DNA of 64,000 bases from JBAXPV01 sp037132075 (lineage in GTDB: Bacteria > Bacteroidota > Bacteroidia > Bacteroidales > CAIXZF01): positions 1 through 64,000 of the forward strand of contig JBAXPV010000003.1 in NCBI GenBank assembly GCA_037132075.1, read 5' to 3'. Positions within the stretch are counted from its first letter, which is position 1; the number at the start of each line of letters is the position of its first letter. The notes beneath the pieces are model-generated. The model saw nothing but the letters and a program-made list of their open reading frames with translations, was not told where the DNA came from and made no database searches. Positions 50,544 to 60,305 of the stretch are shown here, piece by piece. The position numbers and the translations under genes were made by a program.

Positions 50544-53500
50544 TTATTGTGCCAGGGTAAAGCGCAGCGTTATTCCTCCATTGGTGGTTGAATTCGGGAA
50601 GCTGGAGCTTATATAAGGATTGTTTACGACCTTATCGAAGAAGACTCTTACATTAAAACGCGGACTGATCATATACTCAGCCGAGCTGTTGATACTGAGC
50701 ACTTTTTGTCCTGCAGAGATCTGATCCACGTCTTCGTCGAGACGTCTGAGTGTCGTCTTATTGCTCTTTATTGAGAAATCAAGCTTCAGGATCAGGTCAC
50801 TTTTCAATGTTGTCTTACTTCCTGTCGCCATCGACTTCACCTGGAATTGTACATCTTTGAAACGGTATCCCACACCTACGATGAACTCATTACTGATCAC
50901 TTCAGTGAGCTGGTTGTTGGTAAAACTCAATGATAAATTCCGATTCTTCCTAATTTCAATTTTTGTCAGCAGGCTGTTGGTCCATGTCATGTCGATATCG
51001 ATCAGCGGGTTGAACTGCTCACTAATGCTAACCACGTCAGTTTCATATTTTGGGATGAAATTCCCTGATGGGTCTATCATACTGGGAAAACCATCCACTT
51101 CATTATAAAGTATGTTGGTGGCATAACTCCCGACAGTATAGGTTGAGCGATAGGCATGCGAGATATTAACGCTACGCAGATATCGCTTGAGGCCTTCGAT
51201 ACGAGAGAGTCCATTGTAAGTGATTCTCCAATTTGGAAGCGGGATTGCAGGTAATGTAGTCAGCGGAATATTTCCAGGACCTCTTCCTGAATAGGCTGCG
51301 AGGAAGGCAGGGACAAGTACATCTTGAGATACAGGCCCGTAGCCCAGTGGATAACCAGTGCTGTCAACAGTAGAGCCACTATAATTGGGATTCAATTCTG
51401 ACTGTCTTTGGGCGATTTCTAAGCGATATTTCTTGAGATTCTCAAAAGCCTTTGATTTCTTTCCCTGGATGTCTCCAAAGGCAGTTCCAAAAGTGATGTA
51501 GGATATGCTAAATGTTCCCATTGTCATTGGCGCCGAATGATGAAAGTCTCCTGCAGCGTCAGCACGATAGTATTCCTGGAAGTTCTTGGTAAAGGTCCTG
51601 TTTCCTGTAAGTTCAACCCTGAAGTCCGTAAAGGGTTCCAAAGAAGCCCTAAAATTCAGCATTTCATTCATTTTAGTAGTGTAGGCAGTATTTACAGCAG
51701 TATCAGTTGACAGGAAATCTCTGAAATCCTCAGGACCGGCAGGCTGCTTTCCAAGGATAAACGGTAAGCCTGGGGCATTCAGAGACCAGTTATTTCCGAG
51801 GTTAGTTGGGATAGGCGTAAATCCTGGGATACTGGAGCCTTGTCCTTTGGTATAGGTAACAGAGGCATTCTTTAGTGAGATTAGAATCTTCACGACACCT
51901 TCCGTCATAATTTTCAAGTAGTTAATTTTAACTTTGGTAGAATCGCTATTGTCTTTCCCTTTCCCGGTTTGCTTTGTAGCAGTTGGTTTTGTCCCTTTTG
52001 GAGGAAGGATAGGTTTGTTTTTATTGGGTTTATTTCCACCTTGACCGAGTCGCTTCAGATAGCCTACTTTATTGTATAATGTCGTGAAGTTGGCACTTAG
52101 GTTAACCCGTTCTGTATTGGCGTTCTCGATCGTATTTCCAATCCGTTTCTGGATTGAAACAGGAGAAGAAATCCAGCGGTAATCGGCCCCATATCCAAGT
52201 GTCGCATTAAGCCAGCCTAAGAGCGGTAATTTATTGATTGGGACATTATAATCTGCATTTATTGACTGAAAGAAGTTATTCATAGTTCCCAGGTTCCTTA
52301 CCTGAGACCAGATGCTGTCCTTATAAGAGGGGTAAGTTGGTGAGCTCTTGTCAATGGATCCGGGTGGTTCTTTAATATAAGCACCTGCAGTCGCTTTGTA
52401 GTCGATCCGGATCGATTGGGTAAGGTCGAACATCACGTTGTAGGTGCGGTTCCAGTCCCATTTCTTAATATAGGTAGGCCAGATTTTAATGTCTCCGGTA
52501 CTTTTCTGACGCAACAATCGCTCAGAGTACTGCCGGTCCATATCCCAGCGTACGGAAAAGAGTTTAGGCAGATAATAAAAATTGAAGTCAGTGATTAGTC
52601 TTAAAGGTTTGATTTTATTGAGTGCCTGCATTCCGGAAAAAGGCCGAACCATTTTAGGCGTTGTATTAAAATTATACCCGATTCCTCCCCTGTATTGTTT
52701 CTTTGAGTCATATTTTAGATCAATATTACGTTGAAAAACAGAAGAATAGGCATATGTAAAGTCAAAATTTGAAATGTCGTAGAATTTGGGCGTACTGTTG
52801 GGGCCAGAAGAGGATTTTTCACGACGGACATTCACGAAGTTTAGGTTTGTTCGTTTGGTGAAATCTATAGCCATGCTTTTAATAGAATCCTTTTCTTTTT
52901 GGGTATTGTAGGTAGCCAGGTCATCTCCGAAAATAACGTCGGGATTTAAAGGATTGTATTCAGGTTTTAAGTAGATTTCTGAATAGTCAACATGCATTGG
53001 GATTTTCAAAGCTGCCTTTTTGGGTAAGAGTTTTCCCAGTTCCAGGTTGGTGGCAATGTCCCAATTCGTAACTGTCTCTTTCTGCCTTTCATTAACTTTC
53101 ATTTCGATGCTTCCAAAACCTGCGGTGCTGTGAAGGCCTGAAAGCGTAAGATTCCCCAGGTCTGCCAGGGTTGCATTCATCCTGGCAGTTGCAGCCCAGG
53201 CTTGTTTTTCGTCAAAATCAGTAAGACGCAATTCATTGACCCAGATCTCTGCGCATTTCTCCAGGCCATCATCTGAAGGGTTCAAATGGGTTGCCTTAGG
53301 ATTTCGAACTCCGATCATGATTGTTTTTACGTCATTCAAACTGGGATTCCCAACAACAGTAATCGTATTAAATCCTTTTTTAACGATATAGGGAATTGAT
53401 GCCGAGATGTTTGATCCTGAACGCATCGCAATATTCCGATCCTGTTTTACATTAACCAGATCATCCAAAGAAATGTCGAAATCGTTCGTGCTTGGCCAGA

Positions 53501-56500
53501 TTAAATTAGGACTTGAAGCACTTGTAAACCATGGGGTAAAAGTCAAAGGCACTTCATATTCATAATAGTTCTCTGTAAAGTCAGAGCCTAAACGGATGAA
53601 ACATGTCAGGGTGCCGGTTGGGTAGGAATTTCCCGGGGTTTCATCACTGCTTCCATATGACTTCTCAGCATGAACATACATTTTGAGTCTTTTGTACCGG
53701 CGGAAGTCAAAGTCAGTAGTCTTGTAAGCAGCCCTGGCGTCTCCGTCCTCCATGTTACAAACTTTCATACTCATCGACTGCTCATTCATTTGCTGGAAGG
53801 TGGTGGTACCCATATTTAATTCCCGCTCAATGCCTGGAGGAAGCACATAAGGAATCGGAATTTTTTTGCCATTTTCTTCGATACTAACAGCGCCGATATC
53901 GAAGGAAGTCAGACTATTGACATCATTTGGAATGTACTCGCCCGGTGCCAGCAGCTGGTATTTGTATTTTCTCCATTCGCTTCTTACGAGCTCCAGGGTT
54001 CCCAGTCGACAAATAATCGGGCTTTGAAAACCACGGAAAAACATCCTCATAAAACGGATTGATTTAAAGTCCTGAATATTCCCAACAACCCGGTCAGGTG
54101 AAGAAATAGGCACTTTAAACTGGTACCAGGTTACGGTTCCTGTTTTTCCATTGGGAAGTGGAATTCCTACTGCAGTATATTTATCCGTAATATAGTTTGT
54201 CCCAACCTTCATCTTGCTGGAATCAAGGTCGATACGATACTGAAAATACCTTTCTTCCTCACTTAATGTGTTGTCCCTGTTGATGTCCTCCATATTAGGG
54301 ATCGTGGTGGCAGCGGTTGGGTAGGATTCAGGATTTTGTGAATCCGTAGGAGAGTTGCCTTCAGGCTGGCTAAATTGTTTATAGCGTTCATGAACGCTGC
54401 TAAATGTGGCATTCTGGTCATAATCGCCACCACGGAAGTAGTGGTAGTCATCTCCTGAAGGGTCTTTATCTGCTTCCGTAAAGGCTACAGAATTTACGCC
54501 ATAGGCTTTGGCGATCCGTAAGAGGTAAGTGCTGTCGAAAAAAGAACGTTCATCGATATCCCTGAGACCATCATAACCCACATCCTGAAAAGCCCTGGCA
54601 TTGGGGTCATTATCGAAAGATTGCACCAGGGATGATAATGTCGGGACCCTGCCCCAGATAGTGGTGTCGATATTGGTAGGCGGATCACTGGTTGGCAATC
54701 CTTGCTCAAAGCTCTTCCTGGAGTCTTTGAGGATATCTTCACTAATGTCGCCCAGGTCGATGTAAAGTTGTCCTTTGTTGTTAGGGTCAGCTTGGTCAGT
54801 AAAGGGATCCATCATCCAGAACTCAACCGATTCCACATTTGTAGCTTCAAAGTCTGTGGTCTCAAGTTTGCGCATCATCCCGGCCCATCGAGTTTCAGGC
54901 CTTTTTAAGGTTCCATCCGCGTTGATACCGAAAGAGAATTTTGGCATTCCTTCAACATCATAATTGTAGGGTCCTCTTTGCGAAGGATAGAACGCAAGGT
55001 TGAGAACCGGAAGGTTCATCGGGATGTTATTTGCATTCTGCTTGTTCGGGAAGACTTCTGTTTCTAGTACGTCGCGAACAAGGTTCTTTGAAATTTCGTC
55101 TTTACTGATGTTCGGTGGTCGTTGGCTAGTCCCTGTACGGTTATAAAATAACTGGTCAATGATATACCATGACATCTTTCCACGGTTAAATCCGTATTCC
55201 AGTCCTGACATCGGCCTGGATTCGGGGAACAGATCCGGTTGTCCCTGGGGTGTACTGGCAATAAACCAGTTTCCAATATTTTTCAGATCAATAGATGACT
55301 GACTTCCTTCAAAATCATCAATATATGAGGTTCCTGTTTTGCCAACAGCTTTGCTATGACCCGGAATGAAGTGCGCAAATTCTCCTTCAAATAAAATCTT
55401 GGAAGGGGCTTTTGTACTGTAAAAAGGGAGTTTGTCAATTAATTTGGTGATAAAGGGGGCGTTTTTTTGGTAATTGAAATCCATCCCCCAAATTGTATTC
55501 GAGATTGGCTCATCCCCATAGTTAACCTTCTGTGTCAATGGACGTTCAGTGAGGTTAAGTATTGTAAACCCAAGATTCAGATCTTTAGAAAACCGATGAT
55601 CAGCATGAAGACCCATCATTCTTTTGGTTTGCACACTGAACATGGAGTTGTTCTCCAGCGTAATTTTAACAGGGGTCCCTGAATTCAGCACTCCTTCATT
55701 GATGATCCTGACCCTGCCCAATGTATAATCGACGGTGAAGTCAACGTTCTCGGCTAGAGGAATTCCGCCGGCGGTAACTTTGACAGAGCCCTGAGGTACA
55801 TTCATCGCATTAAGCGGGATTTCGGATCCGGAAGAAGATTTATAAAATCCCTCAATGACAAATTTGTTTTTATCAGGATATTGTTGCGCCCCGTTTTTCG
55901 TCAGTGTATATAATGAGTCATAACAGTATTTATCGGCTAGCGTAGGATCATTAAGACTATCTCTTAAAGTCTTGCCAAAAGGTTCCAGCACCGGGAAATA
56001 GACCCTTCCGTTGATTGAGTTGATTGTGCCACCGAATTTTGCTGCCCCGTCGATAAAGTCAAAAACGCCATCGCCAGGCGGATTTAACATAGGGTCGAGG
56101 TTGTCGCAATTGAAGACCTTAATCAGGGGAACACCTTTGATAGGGCCTTCAGTGAGATATCCTGTGGGAACGCCGTTGTCGTTGCCACGGTATAAGATAT
56201 TCAGGTAAAAATCGTCTTTCATCACCTGGTAAGCTCCGATGGCATAAACATTCTTCATCATGAGTTTATAAAATGGCAGGTGGGTATTCACGTTTGTGCT
56301 TTTCAGCATTTTCGTGACCAGACATTTGGGTGAGGAGATTCCCTGGTCAGAAAACTCTCCCACCATAAAAATTGAATCAAAACCAATGACTGTATACTGG
56401 TAAGCAACTGCAAGGGTCTGGTCAGAATTTAAGGTGGTGTTCAGAGAGATAAAGCCTAATTTGCTATTGAAGGTGTATTCAGAAGCTGTGAGTCGCCTGG

Positions 56501-57848
56501 CAAGTTCGACTTTCGAGTAATCTTCGCCTGAAATAAAACCTTTAGCGGTAAGGTAATTCGTTACCGTATTGATATCCCGGACCTTGGCGGTATCCAGATT
56601 CCTCATCAGGTCATTGGAATGATTTGATGGAAAAGGATAACCCGGTTCTGTATGTATCAGGTAATTATAAGGGTTTTTCTCACCCAGGTCAGCGAAAGCG
56701 ACTGTGTTTCTGTTGTCAGTAACAGCAGGGCCAATATTGGTCACCCATACTTCGATTTTTGTAATGTTGATCGATGAGTTTATAATAGGAAGCTGGGAGA
56801 GAGACTTGTTGTAATTGTCACGAAAATATTGCGCAAGGAAGAAGTGGCGATTCTCTTCGTATTGATCGGCAGTCATACTAAACTCATGTGTTTGAGCACC
56901 CCCTTGCACATTGATTGTTTGGTTCTGGCTTTCTTGTTGCGAGAAAACTGCAGTCACTGTAGTTTTTCCGAATTGTAATTTCGTTTTTAAACCGAAAAGG
57001 CTTTGGCTCCCTGTGATAAGCGTACTATTCAGGGGCATGGTGATGTCACCGGCTTCGATGAGTTTGATGATCTCATCTTCTTTTCCTTCATATTTGAGTT
57101 TAAGTTTATTCTCAAATTGGAATGTAGCTTCAGTATTATAGTTTGTTTTGAACTCGATTTTATCGCCAATTTTGGCAATCAGGCTCATTTGTATCTTTTC
57201 CTGAAAGTCGAAATTGGTGGTCCTTCTTTGTTTTACATCGAGGGCAGGGTTATCCTGGCGGTTTGAAATGATTCCAAATGTCAGCTCTGCCGATCCTGAA
57301 GGCCTGATATCAACAGTGTTACCGCCAAAGATGCGGTCAAAGGCTTCCCCTCCGATTTTTATCGGTGGTAACAGGGCATTCCGTTTCGTGCCTACAACAT
57401 CACTTGATCTTTGCTTGAAATAGTTGTTAACCGAGTTTTTAAGATCATATTTCAGATATTCATCAAAGGTCATGTAGTTGGGTGAGCGGTAATAATGATC
57501 ACCAATTTTCTCAACAAAATAATATCTGTTTGTTTCAGGATCGTATTCAACTGAGTTGACTACATTTTCCGGGTCAGCCATATAAAGCGGGCTACTTGGC
57601 TGGTTTCCGTTAAAAATAGGATCTTCTTTAGGAATAGGGAAAGTGAGACTGCTGGGAGCTGGTTTTATTGTGTCAGGGTCTATAGAATCAGGTGGAGGAA
57701 TAGGGGAGCCGTTTCTAGGTACTGGTGATGATACTGATAGCCTCGGAGGACTTTCAGGTGCGCTCAAGCGTGGGTTCGCACCAAAAACTGCCGTGATAAG
57801 TAACAGGAAACTAACCGAATACAATATATATTTTAAAAATCGCTCCAA
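50544..57848 (-). CDS. sprA: T9SS outer-membrane translocon protein SprA
   Basis: The giant barrel through which type IX cargo leaves the periplasm; it is required for gliding in Flavobacterium. The 2434 residues are close to characterised SprA proteins. It has a signal peptide (about 1-24) and a Pro/Ser-rich N-terminal region. Family landmarks follow, such as FDFIDGAAKFGGTINSINGR with VYFPVLEPFGKTL, SYIDDFEGSQSSIDLKN and KCAEIWVNELRLTDFD. Many barrel strands run to the end at GITLRFTLAQ. At least four T9SS cargo proteins (7.1, 40.6, 42.9 and 44.1 kb) in this window would use it. It lies 35 bp after ruvA and is probably cotranscribed with it. Confidence 0.96.
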   Translation of the reverse strand: MERFLKYILYSVSFLLLITAVFGANPRLSAPESPPRLSVSSPVPRNGSPIPPPDSIDPDTIKPAPSSLTFPIPKEDPIFNGNQPSSPLYMADPENVVNSVEYDPETNRYYFVEKIGDHYYRSPNYMTFDEYLKYDLKNSVNNYFKQRSSDVVGTKRNALLPPIKIGGEAFDRIFGGNTVDIRPSGSAELTFGIISNRQDNPALDVKQRRTTNFDFQEKIQMSLIAKIGDKIEFKTNYNTEATFQFENKLKLKYEGKEDEIIKLIEAGDITMPLNSTLITGSQSLFGLKTKLQFGKTTVTAVFSQQESQNQTINVQGGAQTHEFSMTADQYEENRHFFLAQYFRDNYNKSLSQLPIINSSINITKIEVWVTNIGPAVTDNRNTVAFADLGEKNPYNYLIHTEPGYPFPSNHSNDLMRNLDTAKVRDINTVTNYLTAKGFISGEDYSKVELARRLTASEYTFNSKLGFISLNTTLNSDQTLAVAYQYTVIGFDSIFMVGEFSDQGISSPKCLVTKMLKSTNVNTHLPFYKLMMKNVYAIGAYQVMKDDFYLNILYRGNDNGVPTGYLTEGPIKGVPLIKVFNCDNLDPMLNPPGDGVFDFIDGAAKFGGTINSINGRVYFPVLEPFGKTLRDSLNDPTLADKYCYDSLYTLTKNGAQQYPDKNKFVIEGFYKSSSGSEIPLNAMNVPQGSVKVTAGGIPLAENVDFTVDYTLGRVRIINEGVLNSGTPVKITLENNSMFSVQTKRMMGLHADHRFSKDLNLGFTILNLTERPLTQKVNYGDEPISNTIWGMDFNYQKNAPFITKLIDKLPFYSTKAPSKILFEGEFAHFIPGHSKAVGKTGTSYIDDFEGSQSSIDLKNIGNWFIASTPQGQPDLFPESRPMSGLEYGFNRGKMSWYIIDQLFYNRTGTSQRPPNISKDEISKNLVRDVLETEVFPNKQNANNIPMNLPVLNLAFYPSQRGPYNYDVEGMPKFSFGINADGTLKRPETRWAGMMRKLETTDFEATNVESVEFWMMDPFTDQADPNNKGQLYIDLGDISEDILKDSRKSFEQGLPTSDPPTNIDTTIWGRVPTLSSLVQSFDNDPNARAFQDVGYDGLRDIDERSFFDSTYLLRIAKAYGVNSVAFTEADKDPSGDDYHYFRGGDYDQNATFSSVHERYKQFSQPEGNSPTDSQNPESYPTAATTIPNMEDINRDNTLSEEERYFQYRIDLDSSKMKVGTNYITDKYTAVGIPLPNGKTGTVTWYQFKVPISSPDRVVGNIQDFKSIRFMRMFFRGFQSPIICRLGTLELVRSEWRKYKYQLLAPGEYIPNDVNSLTSFDIGAVSIEENGKKIPIPYVLPPGIERELNMGTTTFQQMNEQSMSMKVCNMEDGDARAAYKTTDFDFRRYKRLKMYVHAEKSYGSSDETPGNSYPTGTLTCFIRLGSDFTENYYEYEVPLTFTPWFTSASSPNLIWPSTNDFDISLDDLVNVKQDRNIAMRSGSNISASIPYIVKKGFNTITVVGNPSLNDVKTIMIGVRNPKATHLNPSDDGLEKCAEIWVNELRLTDFDEKQAWAATARMNATLADLGNLTLSGLHSTAGFGSIEMKVNERQKETVTNWDIATNLELGKLLPKKAALKIPMHVDYSEIYLKPEYNPLNPDVIFGDDLATYNTQKEKDSIKSMAIDFTKRTNLNFVNVRREKSSSGPNSTPKFYDISNFDFTYAYSSVFQRNIDLKYDSKKQYRGGIGYNFNTTPKMVRPFSGMQALNKIKPLRLITDFNFYYLPKLFSVRWDMDRQYSERLLRQKSTGDIKIWPTYIKKWDWNRTYNVMFDLTQSIRIDYKATAGAYIKEPPGSIDKSSPTYPSYKDSIWSQVRNLGTMNNFFQSINADYNVPINKLPLLGWLNATLGYGADYRWISSPVSIQKRIGNTIENANTERVNLSANFTTLYNKVGYLKRLGQGGNKPNKNKPILPPKGTKPTATKQTGKGKDNSDSTKVKINYLKIMTEGVVKILISLKNASVTYTKGQGSSIPGFTPIPTNLGNNWSLNAPGLPFILGKQPAGPEDFRDFLSTDTAVNTAYTTKMNEMLNFRASLEPFTDFRVELTGNRTFTKNFQEYYRADAAGDFHHSAPMTMGTFSISYITFGTAFGDIQGKKSKAFENLKKYRLEIAQRQSELNPNYSGSTVDSTGYPLGYGPVSQDVLVPAFLAAYSGRGPGNIPLTTLPAIPLPNWRITYNGLSRIEGLKRYLRSVNISHAYRSTYTVGSYATNILYNEVDGFPSMIDPSGNFIPKYETDVVSISEQFNPLIDIDMTWTNSLLTKIEIRKNRNLSLSFTNNQLTEVISNEFIVGVGYRFKDVQFQVKSMATGSKTTLKSDLILKLDFSIKSNKTTLRRLDEDVDQISAGQKVLSINSSAEYMISPRFNVRVFFDKVVNNPYISSSFPNSTTNGGITLRFTLAQ

Positions 57849-57883
57849 TCCGTGGGAAAGTATTATAAGTTTTTAAGCTATTG

Positions 57884-58468
57884 TTATAAAATTTTTAAAC
57901 TGGCTTTAATCAAATCTTCCAGGCTAATATCTTGTGTTTGAGACTTTAGCACAGTTTGAACGGCTTTTTCAGCCTGGTTCTTCGCAAACCCAAGCATGAT
58001 AAGAGCTGATAACGCTTCCTTATCAGTACTATTGTGCTGATTGGCAGAAAATTCTGCTTGAAAGCCCTCTTTTGTAAGCTTGTCTTTCAATTCCAAAACT
58101 ATTTTTTGAGCAGTCTTGGCACCAATTCCTTTGACAGCATTCAGGGTAGCAACGTGAGCAGTCCCGATAGCCTGGTATACTTCTCTAACCGTTAATGAAG
58201 AGAGAATCATACGTGCTGTATTCGGGCCAACACCCTGCACAGTGATCAGATGACGGAAGACTGAACGTTCCTCCGGGTCAAGGAAGCCATACAAAATATT
58301 GGCATCTTCACGGATCACCTGGTGTGTATACAACTTACACGGGCCATTCTCCGGTAGTTTTGCAAAAGTATTCAGGGAAATGTTCATGAAATAACCAACT
58401 CCACCACAGTCAATAACTGCATAGGTGGGGGTTTTCTCCACAAGGTTTCCGTCGAGATGAGTAATCAT
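57884..58468 (-). CDS. ruvA: Holliday junction helicase accessory protein RuvA
   Basis: Tetrameric junction-binding protein that loads RuvB for branch migration. It has 194 residues: an OB-fold domain (MITHLDGNLVEKTPTYAVID), helix-hairpin-helix motifs (VQGVGPNTARMILSSL, VKGIGAKTAQKIVLELKDKL) and a C-terminal UBA-like domain III (EALSALIMLGFAKNQAEKAV). It is first of the ruvA-sprA pair. A hairpin lies just upstream of its start. Confidence 0.96.
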   Translation of the reverse strand: MITHLDGNLVEKTPTYAVIDCGGVGYFMNISLNTFAKLPENGPCKLYTHQVIREDANILYGFLDPEERSVFRHLITVQGVGPNTARMILSSLTVREVYQAIGTAHVATLNAVKGIGAKTAQKIVLELKDKLTKEGFQAEFSANQHNSTDKEALSALIMLGFAKNQAEKAVQTVLKSQTQDISLEDLIKASLKIL

Positions 58469-58471
58469 AAG

Positions 58472-58501
58472 CTTATCTTGAACCCGGTCAAACCGGATAA
58501 G
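58472..58501 (-). promoter_or_regulatory. Hairpin in the ruvA 5' region
   Basis: CCGGT (58484-58488) pairs with ACCGG (58492-58496) around a 3-nt loop. CTTAT (58472-58476) pairs with ATAAG (58497-58501) outside it, with a 7-nt bulge on one side. It is within a few bases of the ruvA ATG, so it could affect its translation, or it may be the terminator of the NUDIX gene. Its function is not established. Confidence 0.35.
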
Positions 58502-58596
58502 TCAATTTGGGTGCAAAAATATCTAATTTTGTGATAGGCTCGGCACATTTTTGCAAGCTCGTGAAATATCAGCGGATCTGTTTCGAAACTAAGAGC

Positions 58597-59229
58597 TTAT
58601 CCTTTGAAGAAAGTAATGGCTTTTACCAGGATCTCTCTCAGGGATGGATAAGTTTGCCTCGCAAGTATGGCAGATTCCTCCAGATCAAACCATCTTACAT
58701 CCGTTATTGACTCTTCAATTTGAGGAACCGGTTCCGCAGAACCTTCATACATCATAAGATACCAGTATGTTTTCTTCAGGATCCGTGATTTGGATGTATA
58801 ATAAACGTGATAGGTTGAATCTAATGAGAAAAGAATTCGTAGCGGTTTCAGACCTGTTTCTTCGGTGACTTCGCGGATTGCAGTGTCCCGGATGTGTTCA
58901 TCTTTCTCCGCTTTCCCTTTGGGAAGGTCCCACAATCCTAACCTCCGGATGAACAGCAATTGTTTTCTTGTATTAATAACCAGGCCGCCGGCTGCATTGA
59001 TAATACGAAATAGTTTTTTGAGTTTCTTAAAAAGTTCTTTTGCCGGTTTGTCCGAATAAAGAAACAATTCCATGGAATCGGAAGGGACCCATTCGTCCAG
59101 TACAGCCTGAATATCAGATTTTTTAGATACTTTTCTGTAGATGACCGGATCAGGGTTTAATCCAATTTGGAATGATTCCAATAAAGTAAGTACTTTTTGA
59201 TCTATATATATTTTATAGCTTTGCTGCAT
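58597..59229 (-). CDS. NUDIX hydrolase
   Basis: The ATG at 59229 (MQQSYKIYIDQKVL) is chosen, as the longer frame has no homology-like content before it, giving 210 residues. After an N-terminal domain of about 80 residues comes a complete NUDIX box at 105-127 (G-x5-E-x7-REVTEETGL), preceded by WDLPKGKAEKDE. It hydrolyses a nucleoside diphosphate linked to another group; the substrate is unknown. It diverges from pyrE with overlapping start codons (CATG at 59227-59230), an arrangement that forces their promoters into each other's coding region or leader. Confidence 0.9.
   Translation of the reverse strand: MQQSYKIYIDQKVLTLLESFQIGLNPDPVIYRKVSKKSDIQAVLDEWVPSDSMELFLYSDKPAKELFKKLKKLFRIINAAGGLVINTRKQLLFIRRLGLWDLPKGKAEKDEHIRDTAIREVTEETGLKPLRILFSLDSTYHVYYTSKSRILKKTYWYLMMYEGSAEPVPQIEESITDVRWFDLEESAILARQTYPSLREILVKAITFFKG
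59216..59223 (+). promoter_or_regulatory. -7 promoter element for pyrE, inside the NUDIX gene region
   Basis: TAGCTTTG is an exact TAnnTTTG match whose end lies only 4 bp before the pyrE ATG at 59228. A TTTG at 59196-59199 is a possible -33 element with a 16-bp spacer. The transcript would begin at or next to the start codon, so pyrE mRNA would be leaderless or nearly so. Confidence 0.5.
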
Positions 59230-59872
59230 GATATACAATGAAGATACTGCGCTAAAAACTGCCGAGTTCCTCTTGCAAATTAAAGCAATTAAACTTGACA
59301 ACAACAATCCTTTTACCTGGGCATCGGGATTAAAGTCCCCGATTTACTGTGATAACCGTAAAATTTTGTCTTTTCCTAAAATAAGGACATACATCCGGCA
59401 GGAGTTTGTGAAACTATTTAATGAGTTATATATTTCTGCTGACGTGGTTGCCGGTGTAGCAACAGGCGCCATAGCTCATGGCGTTTTGGTTGCCCAGGAT
59501 CTTGGGCTGCCCTTCGTATATGTAAGGGCTGCTGAAAAAAAACACGGCCTGTCAAATAAAATTGAAGGTGTGATTGAATCAGGGCAGAGTGTGGTCGTCA
59601 TTGAAGATCTTGTCTCAACCGGAAAATCAAGCCTGGAGGCTGTCATCGCACTCCGCGAAGCGGGTTGCAATGTGAAAGGGATGCTTGCCATCTTCTCCTA
59701 TGACTTGCCTGTCGCACAGCAGAATTTCAAAGAAGCCAATGTAAAGCTTCATACCTTGACAGATTATAATATGCTGGTGAAACAAGCCTTGAAAAATAAA
59801 TCTATATCAGAATCTGATATGGATTCCCTGGCTAAATGGCGCGTAGATCCTGAAGCCTGGGGCACACGCTAG
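59228..59872 (+). CDS. pyrE: Orotate phosphoribosyltransferase
   Basis: Transfers phosphoribose from PRPP to orotate in UMP synthesis. It has 214 residues and the usual start (MIYNEDTALKTAEFLLQIKA). Substrate sites are FTWASGLKSPIYCDNRK, VAGVATGAIAHG and the PRPP loop VVIEDLVSTGKSS at about 122-135. The gene begins within 4 bp of a -7 element and overlaps the start of the divergent NUDIX gene. It is followed 16 bp later by an SRPBCC-like gene. Confidence 0.96.
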   Translation: MIYNEDTALKTAEFLLQIKAIKLDNNNPFTWASGLKSPIYCDNRKILSFPKIRTYIRQEFVKLFNELYISADVVAGVATGAIAHGVLVAQDLGLPFVYVRAAEKKHGLSNKIEGVIESGQSVVVIEDLVSTGKSSLEAVIALREAGCNVKGMLAIFSYDLPVAQQNFKEANVKLHTLTDYNMLVKQALKNKSISESDMDSLAKWRVDPEAWGTR

Positions 59873-59888
59873 TTTAATATTTCCCTCT

Positions 59889-60299
59889 ATGACAACAATT
59901 GATAGCGAAAAGGTAAGCATTGCTGCGCCCGCTTCTGCTTTATATTCTTTTTTAGGTGATTTTGACCGATTAAAGGATCTGATGCCACCCCAGATCAGTA
60001 AATGGCAATCTACGGCCGACAGCTGTTCTTTTAACATCCAGGGAATGGCAGATATTGAATTACGAATGGCCGAGAAGATCCCTTATTCCCTCATTCGTGT
60101 TGCTTCAGAAGGGCGTTCCCCATTTTCTTTCTCCATGATCTGGCGATTTGAAGAGGTGGCAAGTGGTGCAATAACCTCACTTTCTATTGAAGCGGATCTA
60201 AATCCAATGATGAGCATGATGGTTAAATCTCCGCTTCAGAATTTCGTGAATATCCTTGTCACACGGCTGAAAGAAGTGGTTGAAGCATCCCGGGCCTGA
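59889..60299 (+). CDS. SRPBCC/START-like small protein
   Basis: A 136-residue protein. A beta strand IDSEKVSIAAPASALYSFLG is followed by FDRLKDLMPPQISKWQS, repeated strands and a long C-terminal helix, VNILVTRLKEVVEASRA. This order fits the SRPBCC (START/Bet v1-like) ligand-binding fold. The ligand is unknown. It starts 16 bp after pyrE and probably shares its transcript, a linkage I recognise from other Bacteroidota. Its stop lies 6 bp from that of convergent birA. Confidence 0.8.
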   Translation: MTTIDSEKVSIAAPASALYSFLGDFDRLKDLMPPQISKWQSTADSCSFNIQGMADIELRMAEKIPYSLIRVASEGRSPFSFSMIWRFEEVASGAITSLSIEADLNPMMSMMVKSPLQNFVNILVTRLKEVVEASRA

Positions 60300-60305
60300 A
60301 GCACT

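Noticed and set aside
58507..58710. 67-codon plus-strand open frame between ruvA and the NUDIX gene
   Set aside because: It overlaps the NUDIX 3' end in antisense and lacks any promoter or family feature.
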